Source: Myrmaecium sp. VS I D KN 1
Lineage: Eukaryota; Ascomycota; Dothideomycetes; Valsariales; Valsariaceae
Length of the DNA: 64,000 bases
Assembly: GCA_019775845.1 (NCBI GenBank)
Contig: JADQAV010000025.1
Coordinates: 248,001 to 312,000 of the forward strand
Direction: 5' to 3'
This document shows positions 1-10,404 of this stretch, in pieces. Position 1 is the stretch's first letter. Each line of letters starts with the position of its first letter. Position numbers and translations under genes: made by a program. The notes beneath the pieces are model-generated. The model searched no databases. It had not been told where the DNA came from and worked only from the letters and a program-made list of their open reading frames with translations.

Positions 1-463
1 CTTGCTTCACATAGTCCTGCGCCGCCGTTGCGTGATCAGCCAGCAGGGTGATTTTCACCTTGTGCTTCCTGAGCACGCGTTTGCACTCCTCCTCATCCAA
101 CAGCTCCTCAGCGCTCGGTTCATTCCCGCTCTCATCCTCCGAGTCCTCCCCGTCGCCATTATCCGTCTTGTTTCGTTTCCGCGCCTTCGCCTCGCCCTCA
201 GCATCGTCCTTCTTCATCGCTGAGGAGTCGCCGAAAAAGTCCAACTCGGCAGGGACCGCAACCGATGCAGCGGAAGCGCTACCTCTCCTCTTCCTCTTCG
301 TTCCCTTCTTCCGTTCATCTGCCGTAGCGTCGTCGACGTCGCGCCCGAAGAGCTGCGGGTTCGAGCTTCGGCCAGCGGAAGGAAGCGATTGCTGGGATCC
401 GGAGCCGGGTCCGCTCGAGTTCGCGGGTTTCGAGCGACCGGAGAGAATTTTAAAGATATCCAT
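1..463 (-). CDS. ROK1: ATP-dependent DEAD-box RNA helicase ROK1-like, N-terminal part (runs off the left edge)
   Basis: Rok1 is a nucleolar DEAD-box helicase needed for 18S rRNA processing and 40S ribosome assembly. The visible frame starts at the ATG at 463 (MDIFKILSGRSK) and stays open to base 1, giving about 154 residues. They match the usual Rok1 N-terminus: the MD-F-K-L opening, an SLPSAGRSSNPQLFG stretch, basic clusters such as KRKRR, a DFFGDS motif, an acidic block (DGEDSEDESGNE), and a KVKITLLADH segment that precedes the helicase core in this family. The Q motif, DEAD box and C-terminal helicase domain lie outside the window. The start was chosen because the MDIF opening is conserved in fungal Rok1. 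The gene is tandem with the ATP20 gene upstream. The family call rests on the N-terminus alone, so it is good but not certain. Confidence 0.75.
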   Translation of the reverse strand, partial: MDIFKILSGRSKPANSSGPGSGSQQSLPSAGRSSNPQLFGRDVDDATADERKKGTKRKRRGSASAASVAVPAELDFFGDSSAMKKDDAEGEAKARKRNKTDNGDGEDSEDESGNEPSAEELLDEEECKRVLRKHKVKITLLADHATAAQDYVKQ

Positions 464-982
464 CGCAAAAGGCCCTTGGAGCTGTTCTGACGGCAGCAGG
501 AGGCCTGGATGTGTCGTCGCGAAATTCGACTGAGAGGTCTGGGAGTTTTCTGCTTCGTTGCAGCGCACAAAAAGTTCGGAGAAGTATCCAAGCTTGCCGC
601 CGGGGTTCTGCCGGTGACATGGCCAATCACGTGCGAGATGCCGGGATGGAGTTCGGGCGACGGGAATCGTGGACAAATCTCAAAGTGAAAGGAAAATGAA
701 ATTGCCATTGCCACTCAAGAATGCATTGTGCCAGCTTGATGTACAGAGGAAAACAGAGGAAAATTCTAGAAAGGCGCAGTGATATGTGCAAAAGTGATAC
801 AAGCGCTGCCCTTTTCTCCGCGGGCGTTGCATCCGCCCGTACGACACCCAGCCTTCAAACGAGCAATTCAGAGCTTTTGAGACCCAGATATGCCTTTTCT
901 ATTCCTCTTGCAAACCACGACTCCGTCCCTGCCACCCAACCTATCGCATCCTACACGATCCGCCACGCCACCCGTCTCAAAT
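464..982. other. Intergenic, ROK1-like promoter and ATP20 3' flank
   Basis: About 520 bp between two minus-strand genes. It holds only short, inconsistent open frames and no family signal. It presumably contains the ROK1 promoter and the 3' untranslated end of the ATP20 gene. I see no repeat or RNA gene in it. Confidence 0.5.
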
Positions 983-1868
983 CTAGTGGTGGGCAGGCGC
1001 GCTGGACCTGTAACCGATAATTTTCATCCGTCCGATCATCTGGCCAACGGTGAAGAAACCAAGGACCTCGGCGGCAACGATAGCAGCAGACGCACGCTCT
1101 TCGCGGGGCATGGACCGTACCCTGCTGATGAGGTTGGAAGGGCGGACGGCGGAGAGGGAGGAGGGGTTCTTGAGAGCGTTGAAAGCGGACTCGAAGTAAG
1201 CCTGGAAGGTTTGGAGCGAACTGTAGACATAAAGTCGTCAGTTTGATGCAGTTGAATGGAACAATGGCATAATGCTTACGGAGGGCTCATCTTCCTGGTC
1301 TCAAAGATGATCTTGCCGAGCTCCAGACCAACCCTGCCGTAGTAAAGAGCAGGAGGAATCAACGCTATTCATGACCAAGTTAGTCTCAGGTCACAGAACA
1401 CGAGATTCGCAGCTTCAATTGCGCGCATTATCCGCGGGAAGCGACTGCGGAAAGAGTGACAGGGATGCTGCTTAAGGACAATAACACAGCCGAATATCGT
1501 CTGCCTCAAGTCTCCCTCCTCGTAACCCCTTTCTATCCAAAGTGCCATCCCACGGCTCTGGAATGCGAGGCAATTGAGACGCAAAGGGTGCCGGATCCGC
1601 ACTCACATTGAACGAATCCGATGACCTTGCCCGTCCGGCCGCCAACCTTGCTGAGAGCATTGGTCGCGGCGGAGCCGTACTTGCTGATCGCGGAGCCCGC
1701 GGAAGAGGTGACTCTTGTGAGGCCTTCGGAGGCCTTGGAGGTGACCTGGGATGCCTTCTCCTTCGCGGCGCCAGCGGCCTCGGATGTGGTGGAAGCGTGA
1801 CGAACAGCCGTGCGCTTGAGCGCGAATTGGGACGGCCGCAGCACAGCCCGCGATGCTGCCAGAGACAT
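983..1868 (-). CDS. ATP20: Mitochondrial F1Fo-ATP synthase subunit g
   Basis: Three exons, complement(983..1220, 1280..1364, 1607..1868), give 194 residues. Subunit g is a small inner-membrane protein that helps dimerise ATP synthase and shape cristae; it makes no ATP itself. The N-terminus (MSLAASRAVLRPSQFALKR) is basic, lacks acidic residues and looks like a mitochondrial presequence. A Ser/Ala/Thr-rich stretch follows, then the family core VIGFVQSLIPPALYYGRVG and ELGKIIFETRKMSPPSL, then QTFQAYFESAFNALKNPSSL. A C-terminal membrane helix with the GxxxG-type stretch AAEVLGFFTVGQMIGRMKIIGY ends in APAHH. The donors read GTGAGT and GTAAGC, and joining the exons keeps the frame through FVQ-S and SPP-S. 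Length is normal for filamentous fungi. The family call is confident. Confidence 0.93.
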
Positions 1869-4800
1869 TGCGACGGATTATGAGAAGGGAGAGGAGATGG
1901 GGTGCGAGGGCGATGACGCTGGTGAGATGGGGTTGTTTGGGTAACTGGTTAATTGAGCTTTTCCTGGCTTTCGGAGGAGGATGTCTTGGCGCCATTCGGA
2001 ACAGCCTTTTTCCTTCGAGGTTCGATATCGGGATATCGGGTGCTTCAGGGAACTAAAACTACGACCTACCACCTATGTAGGCACTACAGTATTTACTGCA
2101 CTTGACGTCCGTAGACAATCCCAGCCTCAACTTGAGGTTCACGGCAACTACATGGCATATTTGGCTGCTGTCTTCAGGGAGTAGGTGAAACCTATACTTA
2201 TCCTGTTGCCCCCTTAATCCTATAATCGCATTCCTATTCCAATGCTTCTAAATAAATCAATTATAAAAAGAATCGATAGTCTTAACCTACAGTCCCCCGA
2301 GCAAAAGGTTATCTTTCGGATCTCGTACCGGGCTTCAATATACCCAAGCAGACGATCAGTTACGATGTCTTTCTCATCACAATACTGAACAGTATTCTTC
2401 CTCCAAGTAACCGGATAACGTCCAAGCTATATACGGATCGGCTTCGGATTATGTAAATTCTGACCCACGAGGGAGCTAGCAACGGACTCATCAGAATGTA
2501 AAAGCTACGAACTCCTGCTCGCTTTTATTGATCTAAACAGAACTCCATGAGCCTCTGTGAACGGCCAAACAGTCTATGAGACAACAGGCCCTGGCCGTGG
2601 TTGTTTTTTCTTTCCTTTCTTGCGTCTTCAATCTCTATGTTTATCGGCTTAATCCGACAATCCTGAAAACCATAAAGTATACCGGTCTTATCTCACCTCA
2701 CTCACCACATTGGTCGGTGGAAAATTGAGACCTACCTGAACATCACCTAGACAGGCGGCTACAATGGCCGTCCTAGGAAACGTCATGAGTAGCTATTCCA
2801 AAGCCTTGCATCTTCTCTAGCCCGCCCAGGCCTTCCATTGCCTGCCAGGATGCCACGTTGCCGACGCACAGTGACTATCCAACATATGCCGTCCCCTCTG
2901 AGAGAATATCTTCCTCCCCTGATGAGCTTCGAATTCGACCAGCATGCAAATATGACAGAGCCCCCCTTCAAAGTATGGCATATATCCCAGCATTAGACCG
3001 TCACCGGACACATACAAGGACCACCGAAGAGCTGCCATCCAGAGAGCTGCTCCCGAAACCGATTCCAGACACGCCCGCATAGAGCAATGCCACAATGCCC
3101 CTCCCCATCAATGCGAACATCGAAGTCCCGCGGAAACGAATATATGCTAACATCGGTCTTGCGGTTACGGTACGAATCTCACTCAGGCTGAGAAAAGATA
3201 GTGAGGCAAACGAAGACTGCAGGAAAGGATGACTCTGGAGGGATTATCCGGGTTAGCCGATGCCGGTGAAAGTTTGCTGGGAGGTCGAGATCGGATAGTC
3301 GAAGCTGATGCCTGTAGTCCCTAGCTTATCAGTTTTTTCATAGTCTTTCGTCGTCAAGGGGTGGAGGATATTGAGGCTGGAGAATCTCCTTTCATCAGCT
3401 ATCCAGGGGTAAATGCAAGCCCTTTATGGAGGCGTGTCCTTAAGGGGCACGTTCATGGTGCTGATATCGCCGTGTTCCCGTATTGACTGTGGTGATATCC
3501 TGCAGTATTGCTCGATCGAAGGTTGAGCAACGACACCTGGCGAGTGCCGACGCCCGCTGGACACGCCAAGCTCATAAGTCTCCAAAACCACACCCTGAAG
3601 AGCTGATAGTTTATGATTGCGTGGCCGGATGCCAGGCAAGCTGAAGATGGTTGGAATAAGACATCCTCACGCAAGGATTTGGCAAGGCGATTGTGTCCGA
3701 ATGAACGCGGCCATCCCGGTGAAGAGTCTTGTCTGGGTCGTCGACAGCTCTCCATGTCCCGGGCCCTTCTTCAGGAGTCGCGTACTTGTCCAAATACAGA
3801 CAAAGTAAGCCCACCAATGACTCTGCGAGGGCGGTTGCACCCTCTGGTCCGGGATTCGAGAAAGTGCTTCCTGTTGCCATGACTTACCTACCCACGAAGC
3901 AGAGGCTAGCGCGGTTACGGAGAATAATCTCTCGCCGTCAAAGCGGGCATTTGCATCGTGCGGCGGACAGTATTGAGGTCCTTTGCAGCTTCTAATGGGC
4001 AAGCCGCTCGTACTCATCTTGACCACTGTCCTCCCACATCCAGCTGCTGGTCCTTGCGACGAGCGATTTGTTAGTAACAGAAAACTTCGCCCACAAGCAG
4101 CTGCTAGACCAGGAGGTTAAGTGTCTTCAAGTCCTAAGCTATCGCTAGTTGCTCACTCACCGCTCCTTGAGTGTGGTCTTTCTGTCTTAGATCTGGGGCC
4201 TTCTCGCACTATGGAGCGCTCGCCGTGGAGTTGGAACCCAGAATTCGAGGAGCTCGGGTCCAGCCAAGAAGGATCAACGTCTCCTCGAAATCCATTGCCA
4301 CGAGAGAAGCCCGGATGACCTCCCGGAGCAGCAGCTATATTTCCCCTTTCATCTGTTGCTGCATGCTCTGGTCCCAGATCAAGACACCCCTAGGCCTCTG
4401 CTTGGTAGCTGAGTTGCGAGGCCCGTTTCGCGACTCTCTACAGGCCGCCTGAATAGGGGGTTCGGGGTTTCCGTTCGAAAGGGCCTGGCGATTGGCCATA
4501 GGGTGCGTTGGTTTGCTGACGATCTCGATCACTGCCCAGGTCGCTCTGCCAATATCCTCTATGAACGGGATCAAGGACCTGGCACCTGAATCCATCCAGC
4601 CGACTCTCATCCAAAGTACTGGGACTTTTTCAAGGGCTTTTGAAGAAGTGCGAATGCAGCCCCTTCGGATTTTGGACTCCTGCACGCTGGGATCGTGCGG
4701 CATGTTGAACCGCCGGGACCTGGTTTTCCGTAGCTCAAGGCGGCCCTGGCAGCTACAAACGGCTCAAAACATGTCGAATGGTTGGCACTGCCCGAGAATA

Positions 4801-7800
4801 GTCTCCTTGTACGTGCATTGCATGTAGCAAATGAGCTGCTGTCGGACTTCCTAGCGCAGGAATAGCTGCAGATAGCCAATGGTAAGAACATACACGACAT
4901 TGCCTCGTCAACCTGGCCATAGATACTTGTCAGTTTCGTTGTGGACTCTAGGGAAACCAAAGAAGCTCGCAAAGAGAAAGATGCAACATGCAGTGTGGAG
5001 AGTGCGCCGAGTTCGGTGTATAAGCGGCTCCGCTATACATTGACGATGTCGCCCAGCCGACCACTCGCTATTCACGGGATGTACTGACCCATTCGCCTCC
5101 TCTTCGCTTCCCGTGCTTGATATGCGATTCGACGCACAAAGAGCCAGCCTACCAGCCTGCGAGTCCCCCTCAAGCCAGTGGGCCGCGGTGGATCCCCCAT
5201 CCCTCGGAACGGGGCGAGTTGACCCGCTGCTACGAACGCTACGTGTGTCTTCCAGTATGGCTTGATTGGCAGGGATAGACCGCAAGCGGCGGTTGACCCC
5301 GGAGAGAGAAACGTTGGAACTCCCACACAATGCTCCGCGTCCGAAAAATTTTCATTTCAGTAACCCGATGCGGCTCGAGCTGCTTTTCGCCGTGTTGCCG
5401 GATAGTCCGAACTGGCTCTTTGGATACTGCCATTAGCAATGGATTTGGCCGTCCTAGCTCGAGAGCCTCACTGCAGAGGATCAATAGACAGTCACAATGG
5501 AGACTTTGGAGGAGAACGTATGCGGTCGGAGCCCGCTCCACTAAGCTGTGGAATGATCTCGGCGCCTGCCGCTTCCCACGAAGCGACCGTGCGTGTTTGG
5601 TCCTCCTTCGCATCCGTTTTGCCATTGATGGCTGGAACTTTCTCTGCATCCAGAACAAGCGATCATGACCTGATCGACAACGGTTCAACCGGTCCTGCGT
5701 ATAGCTCAGGACATTCGTAAACAAGGCCCGTCGTATCTTATCATGTCCTAAACGGCCATAACGTTTGTTACAGTAGCCGAAAAAGGAGCGATGTTATCTT
5801 TTCCAACGTCGCCTCTACTGCCTCTGCAAGCTGTCGAGGTAGCCATGGCTCTGGAGCATCATATCTCAGGCTTATTCGATTTCGGGTTCCCAACACGAGA
5901 AGCAAACAGATCTGAGCCCGTGTAAGCCATTTCATTGAAACTCCGTATTCTCGTCAGGCTAGACTAAGGTTTTGGGCAGGGCTGCTGTAAAGACACTTCG
6001 GAGATATCATACCCAGCTGCTCTTCCTGTCACGAGAAGCTCATACGACCCACCCTGGTCCAAGGCGCCCAAAGGAACTGTCCAAATCCGAGACTGATGAA
6101 GATAGCAGGCTTCCCAGAGAGCGAAAGTTTCTACTAGAGCTGGCGCAATGTAAAGAAAGCTTTCCGAAACGTGGCACGGAGAGAGCAAAAGTAGGATCGC
6201 AGAGGGTTTCCTGGCCCTCACGGACGGGGATGGAGGTCATCTTGAGGTGTCCCGCACGGCCGTCGCAGAGAGAGATTAGTCGTCACGGGGCCATCGCCAG
6301 CTCCTGCACTTCCGCCAAATCGGAAATGCATTGCCTTGGGGCTTGCTGCAGCGTGTCTGCGCGCGCAGGTCTGCTGTCGTCATACAAATCAGCAGCGCCG
6401 GAAGAATGACGAGCAACGAGAGCCATCCCGCCGGGCGACGACGGAGGTCGCACTCCGGAGCCTAGCAGCCTGTCCAGGCTTCCAAATGGCTGCGGAGCGC
6501 TGATCGGGAGCAGCGGCGCGCCTTTCCGTGGTCGACATTGTCTGCACTTCGCCGAATGCGTGGAGATTAGCCACAGCATCACGCAGGTCCTGCCACGCGC
6601 AAACTGTCATGCCGCCAGGAACTGCCGGGGAGCGTTCTCCCTCCGCCGTTTCAGTGCCGCTGATCCGAGAGTTGGTCGGAGCACTTGTCACCGTTTCCTT
6701 GTTGTTCCAGGAGAGAGAGACCTCGCAAGACCCTCACAGAACAGAGGAGACAGGGTGATCCAGCCTCTGAACACAGTAGATCGTCGCGCAATGCCTGTTC
6801 ACTGTCGATGTTCGGCACGCAGGGTTTCTGTCTTGAAAGGAGCATGGAAGAAGCTGTCTGGGTTCGTCGTCATGGCAAGGTATCGCGTCTAGCGGATCTA
6901 TGGTAGTACAAGAAGTCTGCAAGGCGCTTATGCTTATAACGTAGCTGCGCGTTTATGGCAGCTGCGGATGAGACATCAGCCGTGCTTGCCGCATGCGATC
7001 GAGGTGACAACTCTAAAACAACGTCCTACTATCTCGCCCACCCTATAATCGCATCCCACAGGACGCAGCTGGGACGTCAATGACCTCGGGCGAATGATCA
7101 GAGATACAACAAAGTAGGTAGGTTTCATCGGTGAAGTTTGAAAACATTCACTTGTGGTTGGGACGGTATTTTACCTGTAAACTTCGATGAGTTTCGCGTT
7201 TTCTTTACACCGGGCGTTCAGACTACAAGCGCTCGGTAAGGGTGAATTAGCACGGGTAGCTCATGCCATTCTGCATCTCCATCGAGGTACATGAGCATCG
7301 CCACAGCGACTGGCGGATCAGTGCCAATCGTGCCGGATAGGGCCGCTTCGAGGCTGTCTCGCTACCCCTCCCCCCTTGCCCTGTGTGAGTCCATGCTTCG
7401 CCGAGGGCGTGCGCGACCCTTTTTCCCTCCCACACTCTCCAGCCCAGTCTTGCGTGGGCGACAGGCCTCGAAACTGCAGTGTGCGACGGGTGGAAGGCCA
7501 TCCGCCCGTGCCGGTAGATCTCCGTCTGCACGGTAGACCTGGGGGCCACGACTTTCCCACGGGATGAACAAAACAAAAAAGATCCAGGACAGGGCCAGGC
7601 GGCCTTGCCTGCATGCCGCCCACAAAAAACAGGATTGCCACCCCCCTTCGCAGGGCGATGAGGACCTCTCGCCGTCGAGAAGACGGCGAATTTTTCATCA
7701 AGTTAGCACGCGTCCTGGGGCGGGTACCCGCTACGAAGTACGTACTGCAGAGCGACTCTCTAAGAAGAGCAGCTTGGGACCGAATCACAGTTGCAACTCG

Positions 7801-8525
7801 ATACGGACGGAGTCGGCCTCCAGGTGCAGCGTCCGTTGTCAGGCCCACCCGGTGCACGAGCCCTTAGCCGAGCGAACCGTTGACCCCATTAAAGCCGCTG
7901 CCGAATGAGGATCGGACCCCGTGCTATCGCCAGGGTGCGCGGCGATGGCTGGTGGTTGCCGGGAGGGTTGATCGTGGGCTGGGGCGTGTGTCTGGGAGTG
8001 GAGGGGCGAAACAAGGGGAGGGGGAAGGGCAAGATGAAGGGGGTGTTCGCAATTGCACCGGGATCACGCGAGTTCCGCTGCGACTAGTTGCCCTTCGAGC
8101 GCGGTTGCGGCGACGGCCATCCCGTCGACTGCCAGAAAGGCGACCGTCAACCGCCTGTCATCTGTCGTCAGAAGGGCTTTGTGGAGAGCGAGACATGCTA
8201 GCCGCGAGGGTCTGCCTATTGTGGTGTCTGAAGACGATCTTCAGCGCACGGACGGCGCGCTAGCTAAGCACCGAGCGATGCGCCGCAATTGTACAAGCTC
8301 ACTTGCTATGGCCACCCTACGCCATTTCTAGCATTGGAATAATCTGTATTGCTGCGGAAGGGATTTGACATATCACATCTGGGGCCGGCAGAGCAAGATG
8401 CAGTTGGGGATATTAGTCTCCTCCATGTCCGCTGCCGGCCCTGCTGGATATGCTCGTCAGGAACTCTTCCAGAGGATAATCGCCCTTCCCTCGTTACTCT
8501 CGCTTTGCTTTTTTCCTAAACGGCC
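1869..8525. other. Gene-poor tract between ATP20 and the GT2 gene
   Basis: About 6.6 kb with no reading frame I can assign to a family. The nearest genes point away from it, so the ATP20 and GT2 promoters lie at its ends. Between about 3.4 and 6.7 kb a run of overlapping minus-strand open frames of 60-160 codons changes frame repeatedly, as a decayed gene or non-coding DNA would. By eye the base composition is balanced and not AT-rich, so strong RIP is not apparent. I found no terminal repeats, target-site duplications or transposase/reverse-transcriptase motifs. A small imperfect inverted repeat (CATCGGTGAAGTTT / AAACTTCGATG) lies near 7127-7190. Confidence 0.45.
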
Positions 8526-10404
8526 ATGTATTCACTTCCGGACTGGCCGTGGTATTCTTGGTTTGCGGTTTTCTTAGCTGTTTGGTATGCCAATGGCTCC
8601 TCCATCCACTCTCTCCGGCCTGAGAGCACCAGATCTGACCTCTTCCAGGCTTTTCCAAGCTGTACGATTAATCGTCAATTGCACCGTTTCATACTTCTTC
8701 AGCAAGCCGATCTATCCCCCGGAGAAGCCGTCATACCGCTCAGACGATGTCACGGTGATCATCCCCACGATCGTGGATGATGCTCTTTCCCTCGTGGACA
8801 CAATCAAGTCGGCACTCTGCCAGCAGCCGTACGAGGTGATACTCGTAACGGTTGATTCCTGCAGGATGCAGGTCATGAACCTCGTCGACGAGATCGGGTC
8901 CAAGCGTGTGAGGGTCATGACCGTCCGACAGGCCAACAAGCGTCGCCAGATGGTGCGCGCCTTCCCCGAGGTCACCACCAAGATCACCCTTCTCTGCGAC
9001 GACGACGTTGAGCTTCCGCCCATGTTCATGCCCTGGGCGCTAGCACCGTTCGAGGATCCCAAGGTTGGCGGGGTTGGAACCTCGCAACGGGTCAAGCGGG
9101 TTGAGCGTCCCAACGTTTGGCATTTCCTGAACGCGCTCTACCTGGAGCGGCGCAACTTCGACTGCGGAGCGTGCAACTGGATCGACGGCGGCCTCCCCTG
9201 CCTGTCCGGACGGGCGGTGGCATACCGAAGCGAGATTCTCCAGGCGGAGGACTTCATGTACGAGTTTCAACATGAGACGTGGAGCAACTATCAGCTCAAT
9301 GCCGACGACGACAACTTCGTGACGCGCTGGCTGATGGAGCACGACTGGAAGATCCAGTACCAATGGGAGAACGAGTGCGAGGTGCTGACCACGCTCGAGT
9401 CGAACCCGAAATACTTGAAGCAATGCCTGCGATGGGTGCGTAGCAATTGGCGCAGCAACCTGACGAGCATGTTCGTATCACGCGATTGCTGGATGTAAGT
9501 GTCGCCCGTCTCGCGTCTCGCATAGGCATCCCACTTTTTCCGGAGGTTTTCAGGACGTCTGGCGTTCCTGCGGTTTCCAAGCGGTCCCTCCACCCCTCCT
9601 CCCCTCCCCTCCCAACCCCCCTCGCTCGCATTCTGCTTGCGCGCCCCGCAGCTGCAGACCCGCTAACGGACTTTTACCCTCTGCGCAGGCGATACCCATG
9701 GAGCACCTACGCCGTGTTCCAAACAACCCTGACCCAGTGGGTGATCGTGCTCGATCCGCTGCGGTTCTGGCTGCTGTCCAAGGCGACCACGGGCGCGGCG
9801 TGGGAGGCGCACGCGGGTGCGTGGTACGCCGTCTGGTCGTTCTTCGTCGTCTTCTGGGTGGTGTCCAAGTTCATCAAGAACATGGGCCACTACAGCCGCT
9901 ACCCGGTCGACCTGTGGCTGCTTCCCGTCTCCATCTTGTTTGGCTATTTCCATAACGGCATCAAGTTCTGGGGCCTCTGCACCCTTCACAGCGTGAGTGG
10001 TTTTTTTTTCTCGTCTGCCCCCCCACCCTCCGAATCAGCGCCCGTCTTGGCGGGCGTGGACCCTCCGACGGTCTCGCCGCTAGACGGAAAGGTTGCAAGG
10101 GTTGAGGGGCACCGGTGGTACCCCGCATGTCAGTCCTGTCACGCCAAAACGGTCCCCCCTCCATCCTTCATGTTCCTCCCTCCCAGCCTGCACTGCGCAC
10201 CGCACGACCTCACCCGCTTTCCATTGCCCATTTTTATTCCTTCTGCTGTTCCTTGCTTCCTCGCTAACGGACATTGCCTTCGCACAGACGAGCTGGGGCA
10301 GCAGAGAAGGCGCCGATGCGGACGACGCATCGCGGATGATCAGGATGCCGCGCCGCATCCGGAACGTCTTCACCACGTCCGAGAAGCCTCTCCTTCCCCT
10401 GTGA
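8526..10404 (+). CDS. GT2: Type-2 (processive, hyaluronan-synthase-like) glycosyltransferase
   Basis: Four exons, 8526..8584, 8649..9494, 9689..9992 and 10288..10404, give 441 residues. It is an integral-membrane GT2-family enzyme that should polymerise a UDP-sugar and export the polymer. The related Zymoseptoria and Fusarium GT2 protein is required for hyphal growth on solid surfaces, and Cryptococcus Cps1 is another relative. An N-terminal membrane helix (about 8-35) leads into the GT-A domain (DVTVIIPT, 53-60). The metal/nucleotide motif DDD is at 137-139, the second acidic motif ADDDNF near 239, and the processive-type Q(x)xRW signature QCLRW at 278-282. Several hydrophobic helices fill about 303-420. 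The first intron (64 bp, CTGAC branch) is inferred from a frame switch; it replaces an in-frame ATG at 8587. The acceptor nucleotide is not predictable from sequence alone. Confidence 0.88.

Noticed and set aside
7318-7908. Overlapping frames of 179 and 114 codons on both strands
   Set aside because: No domain, mutually exclusive, and no splice pattern that would join either to other exons.
8587-8648. Start of the GT2 glycosyltransferase at the in-frame ATG at 8587
   Set aside because: The upstream exon at 8526 encodes the conserved DWPWYSWFAVFLAVW helix and splices in frame across a 64-bp intron with a CTGAC branch, so the residues after 8587 up to 8648 are read as intron.
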